Shown here: positions 41,419-51,204 of the stretch, piece after piece
Position numbering within the stretch: position 1 is the stretch's first letter
Layout of the letters: every line of letters begins with the position of its first letter
Source: Oscillospiraceae bacterium
GTDB lineage: Bacteria > Bacillota > Clostridia > Oscillospirales > Oscillospiraceae
DNA length: 64,000 nucleotides
Assembly: GCA_017430985.1 (NCBI GenBank)
Contig: JAFRLZ010000021.1
Coordinates: 1 to 64,000, forward strand
Direction: 5' to 3'
Notes under the pieces: model-generated
The model's input: only the letters and a program-made list of their open reading frames with translations
What the model was told of the DNA's origin: nothing
The model's database searches: none
Translations under genes and position numbers: made by a program

Positions 41419-42405
41419 TCACCGGTATTCCGCTTCAATCGCGCCGTCGGCGCCGATCGTGAAGACCAGCGCGCTGTGAGGCGGGATCGTCTCCCCCACC
41501 ACTGGCGGGCAATCGGAGAAGAAGCGCTTCGCGCCGCAGTCCGCAATGCTCCGCATCAGATGCTCCTCGGCGCTGTGATAGCGCTGGTCGCTGCTGGCGC
41601 AGCAGACGACGGCCGAGGGGCTGACGGCCGCGAGCAGCGCATCGTCCGCGCCGTCGCGCTGGCCATGGTGCCCGACCTTGAAGAGCTCGGCGCGCAGCGA
41701 GGCGGGGTCGATCTCTCCGTAGCCGGCGCGGTTCGTGTCCCCCGGCAGGAGCAGGCGGGTGCCCTTGTATTCCAGCAGCAGGATGATGCTGCGGTTGTTG
41801 AGCTGTGAGTCGATCTCGTTGAGCTTTTGAAGAAAGGCCTCCTCGTCCTTCTCCGCATAGAGCGCGGTGAAGCGCTCCTCAAGCTCGCGCAGCTGCGCCC
41901 CGTTCGGAGCGAGCACGGTATACCGCAGGCCGCGGCAGAGCTCGCCGCTCATGCCGGGCTCGATCCTGCGCACCGTTCCGCCCGCGTCCTCCACGGCTCG
42001 GCTGAGCGCGGCGCAGTCGTTGAGCGCGTGCAGGAACTTGTCCTGAGAGAGGTTTCGCGCCAGGCTCACGTCGAGCTCACGCATCCGCTCCCGGCAGAGG
42101 TCCGGGGGGAGCGTCTGCCACAGCTCTGCGGGCGGCAGCATGGCCGCGACGGGCCGCAGACCGCTGACGTGATCCTCGTGCGGATGGGTGTTGACCATGA
42201 GATCGAGATGCCCGGGGCCGTGCGCGCGCAGGTACTCGTGCAGCGGGATGCGGCCGGAGCTCCGGTCGGCGAATTCGGCCGGGTCCGCGCCGCCGCCGTC
42301 GATCAGCATGGTGAACACGCCGCCGCGGCTGGCCTGGTCGGGACATTCGAGCAGGATCGCTTCGCCGTAGCCGACGTTGACGAAGCTGAGTTTCATGTCT
42401 TCCAT
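41419..42405 (-). CDS. ComEC/Rec2-like metallo-beta-lactamase-fold hydrolase
   Basis: A 328-residue soluble MBL-fold protein. The metal-binding signature is HPHEDH (near residue 75), with LLPGDTN near 220 and KVGHHGQ near 243, the pattern of the C-terminal domain of ComEC and related stand-alone hydrolases. No signal peptide or membrane helix is seen. ComEC-type MBL domains can act as nucleases, but stand-alone homologues have varied roles. It starts only 5 bases after the permease gene and so is translated from the sugar ABC operon, an unusual partner. Start either ATG 42405 or ATG 42396. Confidence 0.85.
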   Translation of the reverse strand: MEDMKLSFVNVGYGEAILLECPDQASRGGVFTMLIDGGGADPAEFADRSSGRIPLHEYLRAHGPGHLDLMVNTHPHEDHVSGLRPVAAMLPPAELWQTLPPDLCRERMRELDVSLARNLSQDKFLHALNDCAALSRAVEDAGGTVRRIEPGMSGELCRGLRYTVLAPNGAQLRELEERFTALYAEKDEEAFLQKLNEIDSQLNNRSIILLLEYKGTRLLLPGDTNRAGYGEIDPASLRAELFKVGHHGQRDGADDALLAAVSPSAVVCCASSDQRYHSAEEHLMRSIADCGAKRFFSDCPPVVGETIPPHSALVFTIGADGAIEAEYR

Positions 42406-42410
42406 CGGCG

Positions 42411-43307
42411 TCAGCTCATGGCCCGCTTGATGTAGATGCTGGCGAGCAGCAGCACGATGATCGTCATCACGATGGCGCCCGCGCTGCCATAGCCGAAGTC
42501 AAAGACCTTGATGCCGGTGTTGTATAGATACTGGGTGATCGTCGTTGTGCTGTTGGCAGGGCCGCCGCCGGTGAGGAGGTTGACCTTGTCGAACAGACGG
42601 AAGCTGTCGATCGTGCGCAGCAGGGCGCACAGAGCCAGAGAATTTTTGATGTTGGGGATCGTGATATAAATCAGCGTCTCGAAGGTGGTCGCGCCTTCGA
42701 TCTTCGCCGCCTCGTACTGATCCTGCGGGACGGCCTGCAGCGCCGCATAGAGCAGCAGGAAGACAAAGGGCGAGGACTGCCAGATGTCGATCACGAGCAG
42801 CATGGGAAAGGCCGTTTTGATGTCCGCGAACCAGTTGTACACCGGGAGGTTGAGCGAGCTGAGCACATGGTTGACGATGCCGTAGTTCGGAGAAAGCATC
42901 ATGCGCCAGCTCAGCGCGACGGTGACGGTGGGCAGCAGATACGGCAGCAGGAGCAGCGTGCGCAGCGCCTTCTGGCCGCGGCGCAGGCTGTTGATGAAGG
43001 TCGCCATGATGAAGCCGAAGAGCATCTCGAACAGCACGGCGAAGATCGTGAATTTCACCGTGTTCCAGATGGCCTTCCGGAAATACTCGTTGCCGAGGAG
43101 CTTCACATAGTTCTTCAGACCGATGAACTGCGCGGGGCTCTTGAGCGCCTTGAGCAGATTGTAGTCGGTCAGACTGTAGTAAAAGGTGAAGATCAGCGGA
43201 TAGGCCGTCAGGATGATCAGCACGATCAGCGTGGGCGTGATCATGCTGACGCCGAAGCGCTTGGTCTGCGCCGCGCCGCTGACGAGCCGTTCACGGTTTT
43301 TGTTCAT
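42411..43307 (-). CDS. ABC sugar transporter permease, MalF type
   Basis: A 298-residue permease with six helices. The cytoplasmic EAA loop reads EAAKIEGATTFETLIYITIPNI near residue 197, which contacts the ATPase. N-terminal helix at about 20-43. It belongs to the CUT1 (carbohydrate) importer class. GGGAGGT is upstream of the ATG. Partner of the MalG-type permease at 44721-45557, from which it is separated by the binding protein gene. Confidence 0.9.
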   Translation of the reverse strand: MNKNRERLVSGAAQTKRFGVSMITPTLIVLIILTAYPLIFTFYYSLTDYNLLKALKSPAQFIGLKNYVKLLGNEYFRKAIWNTVKFTIFAVLFEMLFGFIMATFINSLRRGQKALRTLLLLPYLLPTVTVALSWRMMLSPNYGIVNHVLSSLNLPVYNWFADIKTAFPMLLVIDIWQSSPFVFLLLYAALQAVPQDQYEAAKIEGATTFETLIYITIPNIKNSLALCALLRTIDSFRLFDKVNLLTGGGPANSTTTITQYLYNTGIKVFDFGYGSAGAIVMTIIVLLLASIYIKRAMS

Positions 43308-43343
43308 AGCGGGTACCTCCCGTCAGAGGATAGTGTCCGGTTT

Positions 43344-43373
43344 GGGAGGAGGCGGCGGAAGCCGCCTCCTCCC
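43344..43373 (-). other. Intra-operon stabilising hairpin
   Basis: A perfect 13-bp GC-rich stem (43344-43356 with 43361-43373, loop of 4) between the binding protein and permease genes, without a T run. Such hairpins protect the upstream binding-protein mRNA and lower permease expression in other ABC operons. Confidence 0.7.
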
Positions 43374-43413
43374 CTGCTGTGGGGTAAAGGGATGTTTATG
43401 CGCGGGCAGGCGT

Positions 43414-44694
43414 TTACCAGTCGATCTCGCTCTCGAGGCGGGACTGCGCGTCGGCCAGGCCCTGATCCACGGTCTTCACACCCTGGAGGATGTTGCCGAG
43501 CTCAGCGCCGAGGATGTCGTACATCTGCGGCCACTGGGCGAGCACGGGACGGTACTTGCCGCCCTCGAGCGCCTGGCAGACGACCTTGTACTGCGGGTAG
43601 GCGGCCAGGACTTCCTCGTTCTGCAGCGCGGAGTAACGGCAGGGCACGCCGCCGGAAGGAACGGTGGCAAGCTGCACGTCCTTATCCATCAGGTAGCTCA
43701 GCAGCTTCACAGCCAGTTCGGGGTGCGGGCAGTTGGCGGGAACGCCGATGGTCCACACGCCGTAGACGTTGGCCAGGTACGCGGGATCGCCGTCGTGGGC
43801 GACGCCGGTGATGGCGCAGTAGTCAGCGGGAGTCTCGGCAGTGGGCTTGTACCAGCCGGGCCAGCCGACGCCCATGGCGCCGGCGCCGGTGTCGACGGAG
43901 GCGATCAGGTCGTCCTTCTTCTCGGCCTCGCCGGTGGCGACGAGCTCAAGATAGAACTCCATGGCGGCCTTGAACTCGGGCGTGTTCACGGTGGGCTTGT
44001 TGTTCTCGTCCACGACCCAGCCGCCGAAGGAGAGCAGGATGGGCAGGAAGTCGACGACGGTGTTGTTGTTGGAGTCGCCGCGGTAGATGAAGCCCTTCTT
44101 GCCGGCGGCCTGAGCGGCCTTGCAGATGGCCAGGATGTCGTCGAGGTTGGCGATGTCGTCGCCCTCAAAGCCGGCGTCCTTCACGAGCTGCTTGTTGTAG
44201 AGCAGCACGGTCACGTTGCCGTAGTAGGGGGCGAGGTAGGTCTGGCCGTCCACGACGCAGATGGCGGTGGTGGCGGGGATGATGTCGTCGTCCAGCTCAT
44301 AGCCGAGCTCGGTGAGGTTGGCGAGCACGCCGTTGGCGGTGAACTCGGCCATCCAGGAGCCGTCGACCATGACGAGGTCATAGGTGCCGGTCGGGTTGAT
44401 GGCGTCGAGCGCGATGCCGGAGTGCAGGTCGTCCTCGGCCAGGTCGAGGACCTCGATGGAGACGTTGTTCTCGGCCTCGAACGCGGGCAGGCACTCCTTG
44501 ATGACCTCGGCATAGGTGCCGCCGCGCAGGGCGAGGGTCATTTTGACGGCCTCGGCGGGCTTGTCGGCGGGAGCGTCGGCAGGCTTGTCGGCCGGGGCGT
44601 CGGCGGGTTTCTCCGCAGGGGCAGCGGTCTGGCCGCAGGCGGCCAGCGCGAAGACCATGCAGAGCGCGAGGAGCAGTGCAAGCAGCTTTTTCAT
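43414..44694 (-). CDS. ABC sugar-type solute-binding lipoprotein
   Basis: A 426-residue extracellular binding protein of the CUT1 class. A lipoprotein signal ends in LAAC (lipidated Cys20), followed by a Pro/Ala/Asp/Lys repeat linker (about 24-49) and the two-lobed binding domain. The ligand-contact segment GVGWPGWYKP near 285-294 and the C-terminal helices are typical. The start ATG 44694 follows AGGAGGA. The signal peptide is nearly the same as that of the lipoprotein at 45815-46510. The ligand is unknown. Confidence 0.92.
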   Translation of the reverse strand: MKKLLALLLALCMVFALAACGQTAAPAEKPADAPADKPADAPADKPAEAVKMTLALRGGTYAEVIKECLPAFEAENNVSIEVLDLAEDDLHSGIALDAINPTGTYDLVMVDGSWMAEFTANGVLANLTELGYELDDDIIPATTAICVVDGQTYLAPYYGNVTVLLYNKQLVKDAGFEGDDIANLDDILAICKAAQAAGKKGFIYRGDSNNNTVVDFLPILLSFGGWVVDENNKPTVNTPEFKAAMEFYLELVATGEAEKKDDLIASVDTGAGAMGVGWPGWYKPTAETPADYCAITGVAHDGDPAYLANVYGVWTIGVPANCPHPELAVKLLSYLMDKDVQLATVPSGGVPCRYSALQNEEVLAAYPQYKVVCQALEGGKYRPVLAQWPQMYDILGAELGNILQGVKTVDQGLADAQSRLESEIDW

Positions 44695-44720
44695 GTTGTT
44701 TCCTCCTGATAGTATTTCTG

Positions 44721-45557
44721 TTATCCTTTTACAGCACCGCTTGACAAACCGGAGATCAAGTAGTTCTGCGCAAAGATGACAAACAGAGTGATGGGGATGA
44801 CGGAGATCACGCCGCCGGCGGCCACGAGGCCGAAGTTCGTGAGCGCGTCCTCCGTGTTCAGCAGCGCGAGAGCCAGCGGCACGGTGCTGTTGGCGGGGCT
44901 GCGGGTGAAGATGACGGTGTAGGTGTATTCGTTCCAGGCGTACATGAAGGAGAGCATCGCCACCGCGGCGATGCCGGGCGCGACCAGCGGCAGCACGATC
45001 CGGGTGAACATCTTCCATTCGCTCGCGCCGTCGACCTTGGCGCTCTCCTCCACCTCCTCCGGGAGATCCTGGAAAAAGCTGATGAGGAACCAGATGATCA
45101 GCGGGACGTTGATGAGCACGCAGGCGAGCATGACCGGCAGCTTCGTGTTGAGGATGCCGATCTTGTTGAACATGATATACAGCGGGATCGTGAAGGCCAC
45201 GGGCGGCAGCACGCGCACCAGCAGCACCCAGTAGGTCAGCGGGCGCTTGAGGCCGAAGCGGAAGCGGCGGCGCGCCAGGATATAGGCGCAGCAGATGCCG
45301 ACGACGAGCGAGATCACGAGTGAGCCGAAGGTCGTCTGCAGGCTGTTGACGATCGCCGTGCCGAAGCCCTTGCTGGAAAAGAGCTGCGCGAAATGCGTCA
45401 TCGTGAAGCTCTGGGGAAAGAGCGGGATCGCGCCGCGCATCTCATCCGTTTCGCGGATGGCCATGGCCAGCAGCCAGTAGATCGGGAAGAGCGCGATGAA
45501 CAGCAGCAGCGCCACGCCGATCCCCTTCAGGATCCTGGTCCCCGTTTTTTCCTTCAT
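44721..45557 (-). CDS. ABC sugar transporter permease, MalG type
   Basis: A 278-residue CUT1 permease with six helices and the EAA loop EEVEESAKVDGASEWKMFTR near 173-192. First gene of an operon (MalG-type permease, binding protein, MalF-type permease, MBL protein) that has no ATPase gene. AAGGAGG lies upstream of the ATG. It probably shares the ATPase encoded at 49993-51096 (inference). Confidence 0.9.
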   Translation of the reverse strand: MKEKTGTRILKGIGVALLLFIALFPIYWLLAMAIRETDEMRGAIPLFPQSFTMTHFAQLFSSKGFGTAIVNSLQTTFGSLVISLVVGICCAYILARRRFRFGLKRPLTYWVLLVRVLPPVAFTIPLYIMFNKIGILNTKLPVMLACVLINVPLIIWFLISFFQDLPEEVEESAKVDGASEWKMFTRIVLPLVAPGIAAVAMLSFMYAWNEYTYTVIFTRSPANSTVPLALALLNTEDALTNFGLVAAGGVISVIPITLFVIFAQNYLISGLSSGAVKG

Positions 45558-45608
45558 ATCCGGTCCTCCTTCGCCCCCGCCGATTCAGGCGGTATGAACA
45601 GCATAAGG

Positions 45609-45630
45609 AAGCGCTCCGAAAAGCGCTCCG
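45609..45630. repeat. Direct repeat in the operon leader, possible regulator site
   Basis: AAGCGCTCCG occurs at 45609-45618 and 45621-45630 with a 12-bp period; each copy contains the palindrome AGCGCT. It lies just downstream of the promoter of the second ABC operon. Confidence 0.4.
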
Positions 45631-45654
45631 TTCCTGTTGACTTTTCTTAGCCAA

Positions 45655-45683
45655 ATGATACCATTTCTTCCGCCCATTAGCAA
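45655..45683 (-). promoter_or_regulatory. Promoter of the second ABC operon
   Basis: Minus-strand TTGCTA (45678-45683), 17 bases, TATCAT (45655-45660), about 95 bases before the start codon. Confidence 0.55.
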
Positions 45684-45767
45684 CGCCTTTTCCGAAATCC
45701 GTTCATTTGACGCAAAGCGGCCGCCGAAAGCTGTGCATATTGCCGGGAGTCCGGCGCGGCTCAAAGA

Positions 45768-45801
45768 AAAAAGGAGCCGCGAGAGATCGCGGCTCCTTTT
45801 T
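45768..45801 (-). terminator. Terminator of the OB-fold lipoprotein gene
   Basis: A perfect 15-bp stem (45768-45782 with 45787-45801, loop GAGA) that includes the A and T tracts, directly after the minus-strand stop codon region. Confidence 0.88.
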
Positions 45802-45814
45802 CGGAACGCTGGTT

Positions 45815-46510
45815 TTACTTGCTCAGACCGGTGGCCTGGAGGTTGGGCCCGTTGTACCAGTACAGGAAGCCCTCGAGATCCACGACGTCGCCGACCTGCA
45901 GCGCCTCGACGGCCTTGTAAACGTCGGTGTCGTTGCCGCGGAGATAGAACTCCACGCAGAACTCATAGGTCGTGTCGCCCAGGGTGGCCTTGAAGTAGAG
46001 GTCGTCGGTCTTGCCCTCGGGATCCTTGTAGGCAAAGGCGGCGCCGGACTCGTCATAGGCCTCGATCGTGACGCCCTTGAAGGTGACGAGCTGGTTCATA
46101 TGGTTGATGAGATCGACCGTGCCCCAGTCCGCGGTGGCGTCCACGGGGGCGGCAATGTAGCTGTCGCCCTTGACGAACTCGAAGGTGGCGTCGACAATCT
46201 CGACCTCGCCGGCCCACTCGGCCTTGGTGCCGGTCACGAGGATCTTCTGGCCGGGAACGAGCTTGGCCGCGTCCTCTTCGGAGCAGGCCATGTTGTAAAG
46301 GAAGTACGCGCCGTCCTTGGAAGCGGCGTAGACCGTGATCTGATCGTTCCACCAGGACTGGTGATCCTGCACATAGGTCTCAACGATGACGGGCGAATCC
46401 AGATCGGCGTCCATGAACTCCTTGTAGCTCATGGCCTTGGTCTTCTGTCCGCAGGCGGCAAGGGCAAATACCATGCACAGGGCCAAAAGCAGGGCAAAGA
46501 ACTTCTTCAT
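45815..46510 (-). CDS. Lipoprotein with OB-fold-like domain
   Basis: A 231-residue lipoprotein. The signal peptide ends in LAAC (Cys20). The region from about 40 to 110 (IVETYVQDHQSWWNDQITVY through KILVTGTKAEW) alternates like an OB-fold (tRNA-anti-like) barrel, and a second similar segment covers about 135-225. No catalytic motif is visible. It has its own promoter and terminator between two ABC loci, so it may be an accessory extracellular binding protein. The start is ATG 46510, which has GAGGAG at a 7-base distance; ATG 46516 is too close. Confidence 0.78.
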   Translation of the reverse strand: MKKFFALLLALCMVFALAACGQKTKAMSYKEFMDADLDSPVIVETYVQDHQSWWNDQITVYAASKDGAYFLYNMACSEEDAAKLVPGQKILVTGTKAEWAGEVEIVDATFEFVKGDSYIAAPVDATADWGTVDLINHMNQLVTFKGVTIEAYDESGAAFAYKDPEGKTDDLYFKATLGDTTYEFCVEFYLRGNDTDVYKAVEALQVGDVVDLEGFLYWYNGPNLQATGLSK

Positions 46511-46575
46511 TTTCATTCTCCTCATAAATAAAGTGTATGCTCTGTTCGGAACCTTCCACATAGAACACCATGCTT

Positions 46576-46604
46576 ATTATAGCGGGCCTTTCCCGACAAA
46601 TCAA
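46576..46604 (-). promoter_or_regulatory. Promoter of the OB-fold lipoprotein gene
   Basis: Minus-strand TTGATT (46599-46604), 17 bases, consensus TATAAT (46576-46581). The -35 overlaps the last codons of the preceding binding-protein gene. Confidence 0.7.
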
Positions 46605-48229
46605 GAGTTGCGGCTCTTTTTCCCCTGTTTCTTTTTTATCATTCTGTACAGGGCGAAGGCGCCGATCAGCACCCAGACGGAAGCAAGGGAGATCAGCAGA
46701 GCCCGGGAACCGGCGGGCAGCGCGCTGGGATTGACGCCGCGCTCGAGCCGGTAAAGCGAGATCACTTCCTTGTAGAGCGCGTCCATGTAGGCCTCGTCCA
46801 CCGTGGTCTTCCGGCGCACGGCCTTGTTCACGTTCTCGATGAGCTGGCCCGCCGCGTCGCGCACGGAGGTCGAGCCGTTGAAGACCGGCGTGACAAAGGT
46901 GTTTTCCGTGTTCGCCATCAAAAGCTCCGAGGCCTCGATCTTCACGCGGTAATGCTCGTCGTCGTCCTCGCCGATGCGGTCGAGATAGTCCTGATAGCCC
47001 GCGTCGCTCTGGGCCTTGCGCGTGACGGGGACGTAGCCCTCGGTCTCGGCGTAGGCGATCTGCACGTCGTTGGTGAGCAGGTACTGCGCGAAGAGCCAGG
47101 AGGCCAGGACCTCCTGCGGGTCGTCCTTGTTGAAGATGCAGACGCTCGGGCCCTGCGAGATCATCTGCGGGTGCTCCACGTCATACTGCGGGATGGGCAG
47201 CACGGCGGTCTCGAATTCCACGACCTGGTCGGGCGGGATATCCACCAGAGGAGCCTCGGAGCCCATCCAGGTGGCGCCGGCCGTGGAGTCTACCGCGAAA
47301 ATGCACTGTCCCGCGTTGAGGAAGTTGGCCGGATAGCTGATGTGCTTGAAGGTGTCGAAGGCGCCGGACTTCACATGCTCGGCAATGGTGAAGAGGATCT
47401 CGCGCGTCGTGTCGTTGAAGAGCAGCACGTTGCCGTCGGCGGTGGAGTAGCCCGCGCCGCGCTGACGGAGCATCTGGATCATCATGTTGTCGGTGGACTT
47501 GTAGATGAAGGGGATCATCACCTTCTGTCCGTTGACCTTGAACGTACCGTCGGCGTTCTTCGCCATGGCCGCCTCGGAGACCTCCCACACAAAGTCCCAG
47601 GTCAGGATCTCCGGCAGCTCGTATCCCAGCGCCTCCACATAGGTCTTGTTTACATAACATGCCTCCGTCGAGCGCATGAAGGGGATCGCGTAGTGCAGGC
47701 CCTCCAGCACGCACTCGGAGAGGAACTCGGGCACGAGCTCGTCCATCGCGGGCGAGTCGAACTTCAGCTCGCTGCCGCCGAGGCCGTAGCGCGGATCGGC
47801 AAAATAGCCGTCGAGCGGCACGACCACGTCCTGGCCGGTCATGTAGGTGGCGATATGGTCCGGGTAGGTCACGCAGACGTTCGGCGTTGTGTCTGTGGCG
47901 ATGTTGGTGATGACGTCGTTGTAGATGCGGCCGTAGTCCGTGTAGAGACGGAGCTTCACCGTCACGTTGGGATAGAGCGCCTCAAAGTCCCTGATCGCCT
48001 TCTGATAGATTGCGATCTGAGTCTTGTTGGTGTCGTTCTTCGCCCAAAAGCTGATCTCGTGTTTCTTCGCGGTATCGAAGCTCTCCGGCACGGCGGGCAG
48101 CTCGATCTCCTCGCCCAGGTCCTCCGCCGCGCTCCCCTCCCGCACCAGGCGGCCGTGGCAGCCGGTGAGCAGCGAGAGAGACAGCGCAAGCAGGAGCAGC
48201 AGGGCAAATAGTTTACATAACTTTTTCAT
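46601..48229 (-). CDS. Extracellular solute-binding protein with lipobox and C-terminal membrane anchor
   Basis: A 542-residue CUT1-type binding protein. The signal peptide ends LLTGC (lipidated Cys near residue 24). The binding domain covers about 55-480 and resembles UgpB/sugar-binding proteins (HEISFWAKNDTNKTQ, WTWDF-like WDFVWEVSEA). After it comes a helix ALLISLASVWVLIGAFALYR (about 508-528) and a lysine-rich end, so the protein has a second, C-terminal membrane anchor; this is not normal for binding proteins of about 430 residues. Overlaps the permease gene upstream by 4 bases. Confidence 0.88.
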   Translation of the reverse strand: MKKLCKLFALLLLLALSLSLLTGCHGRLVREGSAAEDLGEEIELPAVPESFDTAKKHEISFWAKNDTNKTQIAIYQKAIRDFEALYPNVTVKLRLYTDYGRIYNDVITNIATDTTPNVCVTYPDHIATYMTGQDVVVPLDGYFADPRYGLGGSELKFDSPAMDELVPEFLSECVLEGLHYAIPFMRSTEACYVNKTYVEALGYELPEILTWDFVWEVSEAAMAKNADGTFKVNGQKVMIPFIYKSTDNMMIQMLRQRGAGYSTADGNVLLFNDTTREILFTIAEHVKSGAFDTFKHISYPANFLNAGQCIFAVDSTAGATWMGSEAPLVDIPPDQVVEFETAVLPIPQYDVEHPQMISQGPSVCIFNKDDPQEVLASWLFAQYLLTNDVQIAYAETEGYVPVTRKAQSDAGYQDYLDRIGEDDDEHYRVKIEASELLMANTENTFVTPVFNGSTSVRDAAGQLIENVNKAVRRKTTVDEAYMDALYKEVISLYRLERGVNPSALPAGSRALLISLASVWVLIGAFALYRMIKKKQGKKSRNS

Positions 48230-49089
48230 CCCTTGGTGCCCCCTCTCGAGACGCCGGCCATGATCTTGTTGCGGAAGATCAGGAACAGCACGATCAGCGG
48301 CAGGCTGACCACGACGACGGCGGCCATCATGGCGGGCACGTTCTCACGGCCGAAGCCGTTTTCCCTGAGCTCCTGGATGCCGTTGGAGACGAGGAAGTAC
48401 GCGGCGTCGTCCGTGATGAGGCGCGGCCAGACGTAGGAGTTCCAGCACTCGATCACCTTGAGGATGATGACCGTGACCACGGTGGGCCGGCAGATGGGCA
48501 GCATGACCTTGAAGAGATACTTGAGGTCGCTCGTGCCGTCCACCTTGGCCGCCTTGTACAGCTCCTCCGGGATCTGCTCGAAGTTCTCCTTGAGCAGGTA
48601 GATGTAGAACACGCTCGTCACCGAGGGCAGGATCAGGCCCCAGAAGGTGTTGCGCATGTTCCAGTCGGTGATGGTGACAAAGTTCGTGATGACGACGAGC
48701 TCGTTCGGGATCATCATCAGCGCGAGGAAGAGCGAGAACAGCACGTTCTTGCCGCGGAAGTTCAGCCGCGCGAAGGCATAGGCCGCGAAGATGATGATGC
48801 AGAGCATGAGGCCCGTCGTGGCGAGGGTGAAGATGATGGTGTTGCTGAAGTAGCGCGCCAGAGGCACCTCCGTGAAGGCGGTGCGGTAGTTTTCCATCGT
48901 GGGCGCGAGCGTGAAGAGCGCGGGCGTCCGCTCGGCGTTGTATGCGCTGTAGCTCTTGACGGAGCTGAGCAGCATCCAGTAGAACGGGAAGAGGACGATC
49001 AGCGCCCAGAGGCTCAGCAGCACATAGGTGACGGTCTTGCGCAGCCGCTCGCCGGATCTGGCGCGGCGTTCGATGATCTCATAATCCAT
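48226..49089 (-). CDS. ABC sugar/glycerol-phosphate permease, MalG/UgpE type
   Basis: A 287-residue CUT1 permease with six helices; the EAA loop reads EELYKAAKVDGTSDLKYLFK near 180-199. Lies between the UgpA-type permease gene (12 bases upstream) and the binding-protein gene (4-base overlap). Confidence 0.92.
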   Translation of the reverse strand: MDYEIIERRARSGERLRKTVTYVLLSLWALIVLFPFYWMLLSSVKSYSAYNAERTPALFTLAPTMENYRTAFTEVPLARYFSNTIIFTLATTGLMLCIIIFAAYAFARLNFRGKNVLFSLFLALMMIPNELVVITNFVTITDWNMRNTFWGLILPSVTSVFYIYLLKENFEQIPEELYKAAKVDGTSDLKYLFKVMLPICRPTVVTVIILKVIECWNSYVWPRLITDDAAYFLVSNGIQELRENGFGRENVPAMMAAVVVVSLPLIVLFLIFRNKIMAGVSRGGTKG

Positions 49090-49101
49090 GACCGCACCCC
49101 C

Positions 49102-49989
49102 TTACAGCGAGCTCTTCTTGCTGATCATCAGATTGATCACCGTGATGGTAAAGACGATGACAAAGAGGATCAGCGCGGCGGCGGAGGCGTAGGACGGGTA
49201 GCCGCCGCTGTTGCCGTAGAGCATATCGTAGACGTAGCCGACGATGGTGTTCATACCCGCCTCGTTGAGGTTGACGCCGAAGATGGCGACCTCGTCCGAG
49301 TAGGCCTTGAACGCGCCGATGAAGCCCGTGATGATGAGATAGAAGATCATCGGGGAGATCATCGGCAGCGTGATGCGCGTAAAGATGCGCCAGCGGCTCG
49401 TGCCGTCGACCTTGGCGGCGTTGTAGTAGTCCTGGTTGACGGAGGCCAGCGCGCTCGTGAGGATCAGGATCTTGAAGGGCATGACCACCCAGACCGTATA
49501 CAGGCACATCACGAGCATCTTGGCCCAGTAGGGGCCGTCGATAAAGTCCACGCTGCTGCCGCCGAAGGCGTTGATGAGAAGATTGATGAGGCCGTCGGAA
49601 TAGGCGGTCTTCTTGAAGAGGATCATGAACACAAGGCCGACGGCCAGCGTGTTCGTCACGTACGGCAGGAAGAACACGGTCTGATACAGCTTGCGCAGGG
49701 GCTTGATGGAGTTGAGCCCCAGGGAGATCAGCAGCGCGATGCCCGTCGAGAGCGGAACCGTGATGATGACGATGATGAAGGTGTTCTTGACCGCCTGCAG
49801 GAAGTAGGGGTCGCGCAGGACGTAGCGATAGTTATAGAGGCCGTAGCCCGTGAAGGTCTGGGACGCGAAATTGAACTTCTCCTCCACGGAGTATACCAGT
49901 ACGTCGAAGAGCGGATAGACCATGAACACGCCCAGAAAGACGATGGCCGGCAGCAGATACAGCCAGGCTCTGTTGTTTCTGCCCTCCAT
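49102..49989 (-). CDS. ABC sugar/glycerol-phosphate permease, MalF/UgpA type
   Basis: A 295-residue CUT1 permease with six helices; first helix at about 8-28 (AWLYLLPAIVFLGVFMVYPL) and the EAA loop DYYNAAKVDGTSRWRIFTRI near 187-206. Starts 3 bases after the ATPase gene. Confidence 0.92.
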   Translation of the reverse strand: MEGRNNRAWLYLLPAIVFLGVFMVYPLFDVLVYSVEEKFNFASQTFTGYGLYNYRYVLRDPYFLQAVKNTFIIVIITVPLSTGIALLISLGLNSIKPLRKLYQTVFFLPYVTNTLAVGLVFMILFKKTAYSDGLINLLINAFGGSSVDFIDGPYWAKMLVMCLYTVWVVMPFKILILTSALASVNQDYYNAAKVDGTSRWRIFTRITLPMISPMIFYLIITGFIGAFKAYSDEVAIFGVNLNEAGMNTIVGYVYDMLYGNSGGYPSYASAAALILFVIVFTITVINLMISKKSSL

Positions 49990-49992
49990 GGC

Positions 49993-51096
<1,104 letters not shown>

Positions 51097-51137
51097 ACCG
51101 ATCTCCCCTTACTGGCTGGATTTGGTATCACAGGATC

Positions 51138-51166
51138 ATTGTAACCCATGCCGCCGCCCCGGTCAA
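51138..51166 (-). promoter_or_regulatory. Promoter of the complete ABC operon
   Basis: Minus-strand TTGACC (51161-51166), 17 bases, TACAAT (51138-51143); GGGGAG precedes the start codon. Confidence 0.7.
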
Positions 51167-51178
51167 TGCCGGATCGGC

Positions 51179-51204
51179 AAAAAAAGGCTGCCCGAAGGCA
51201 GCCT
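51179..51204 (-). terminator. Terminator of the pyruvate kinase-like gene
   Basis: AGGCTGCC and GGCAGCCT with a CGAA loop; seven T residues follow on the minus strand. The stem starts within the stop codon. Confidence 0.9.
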
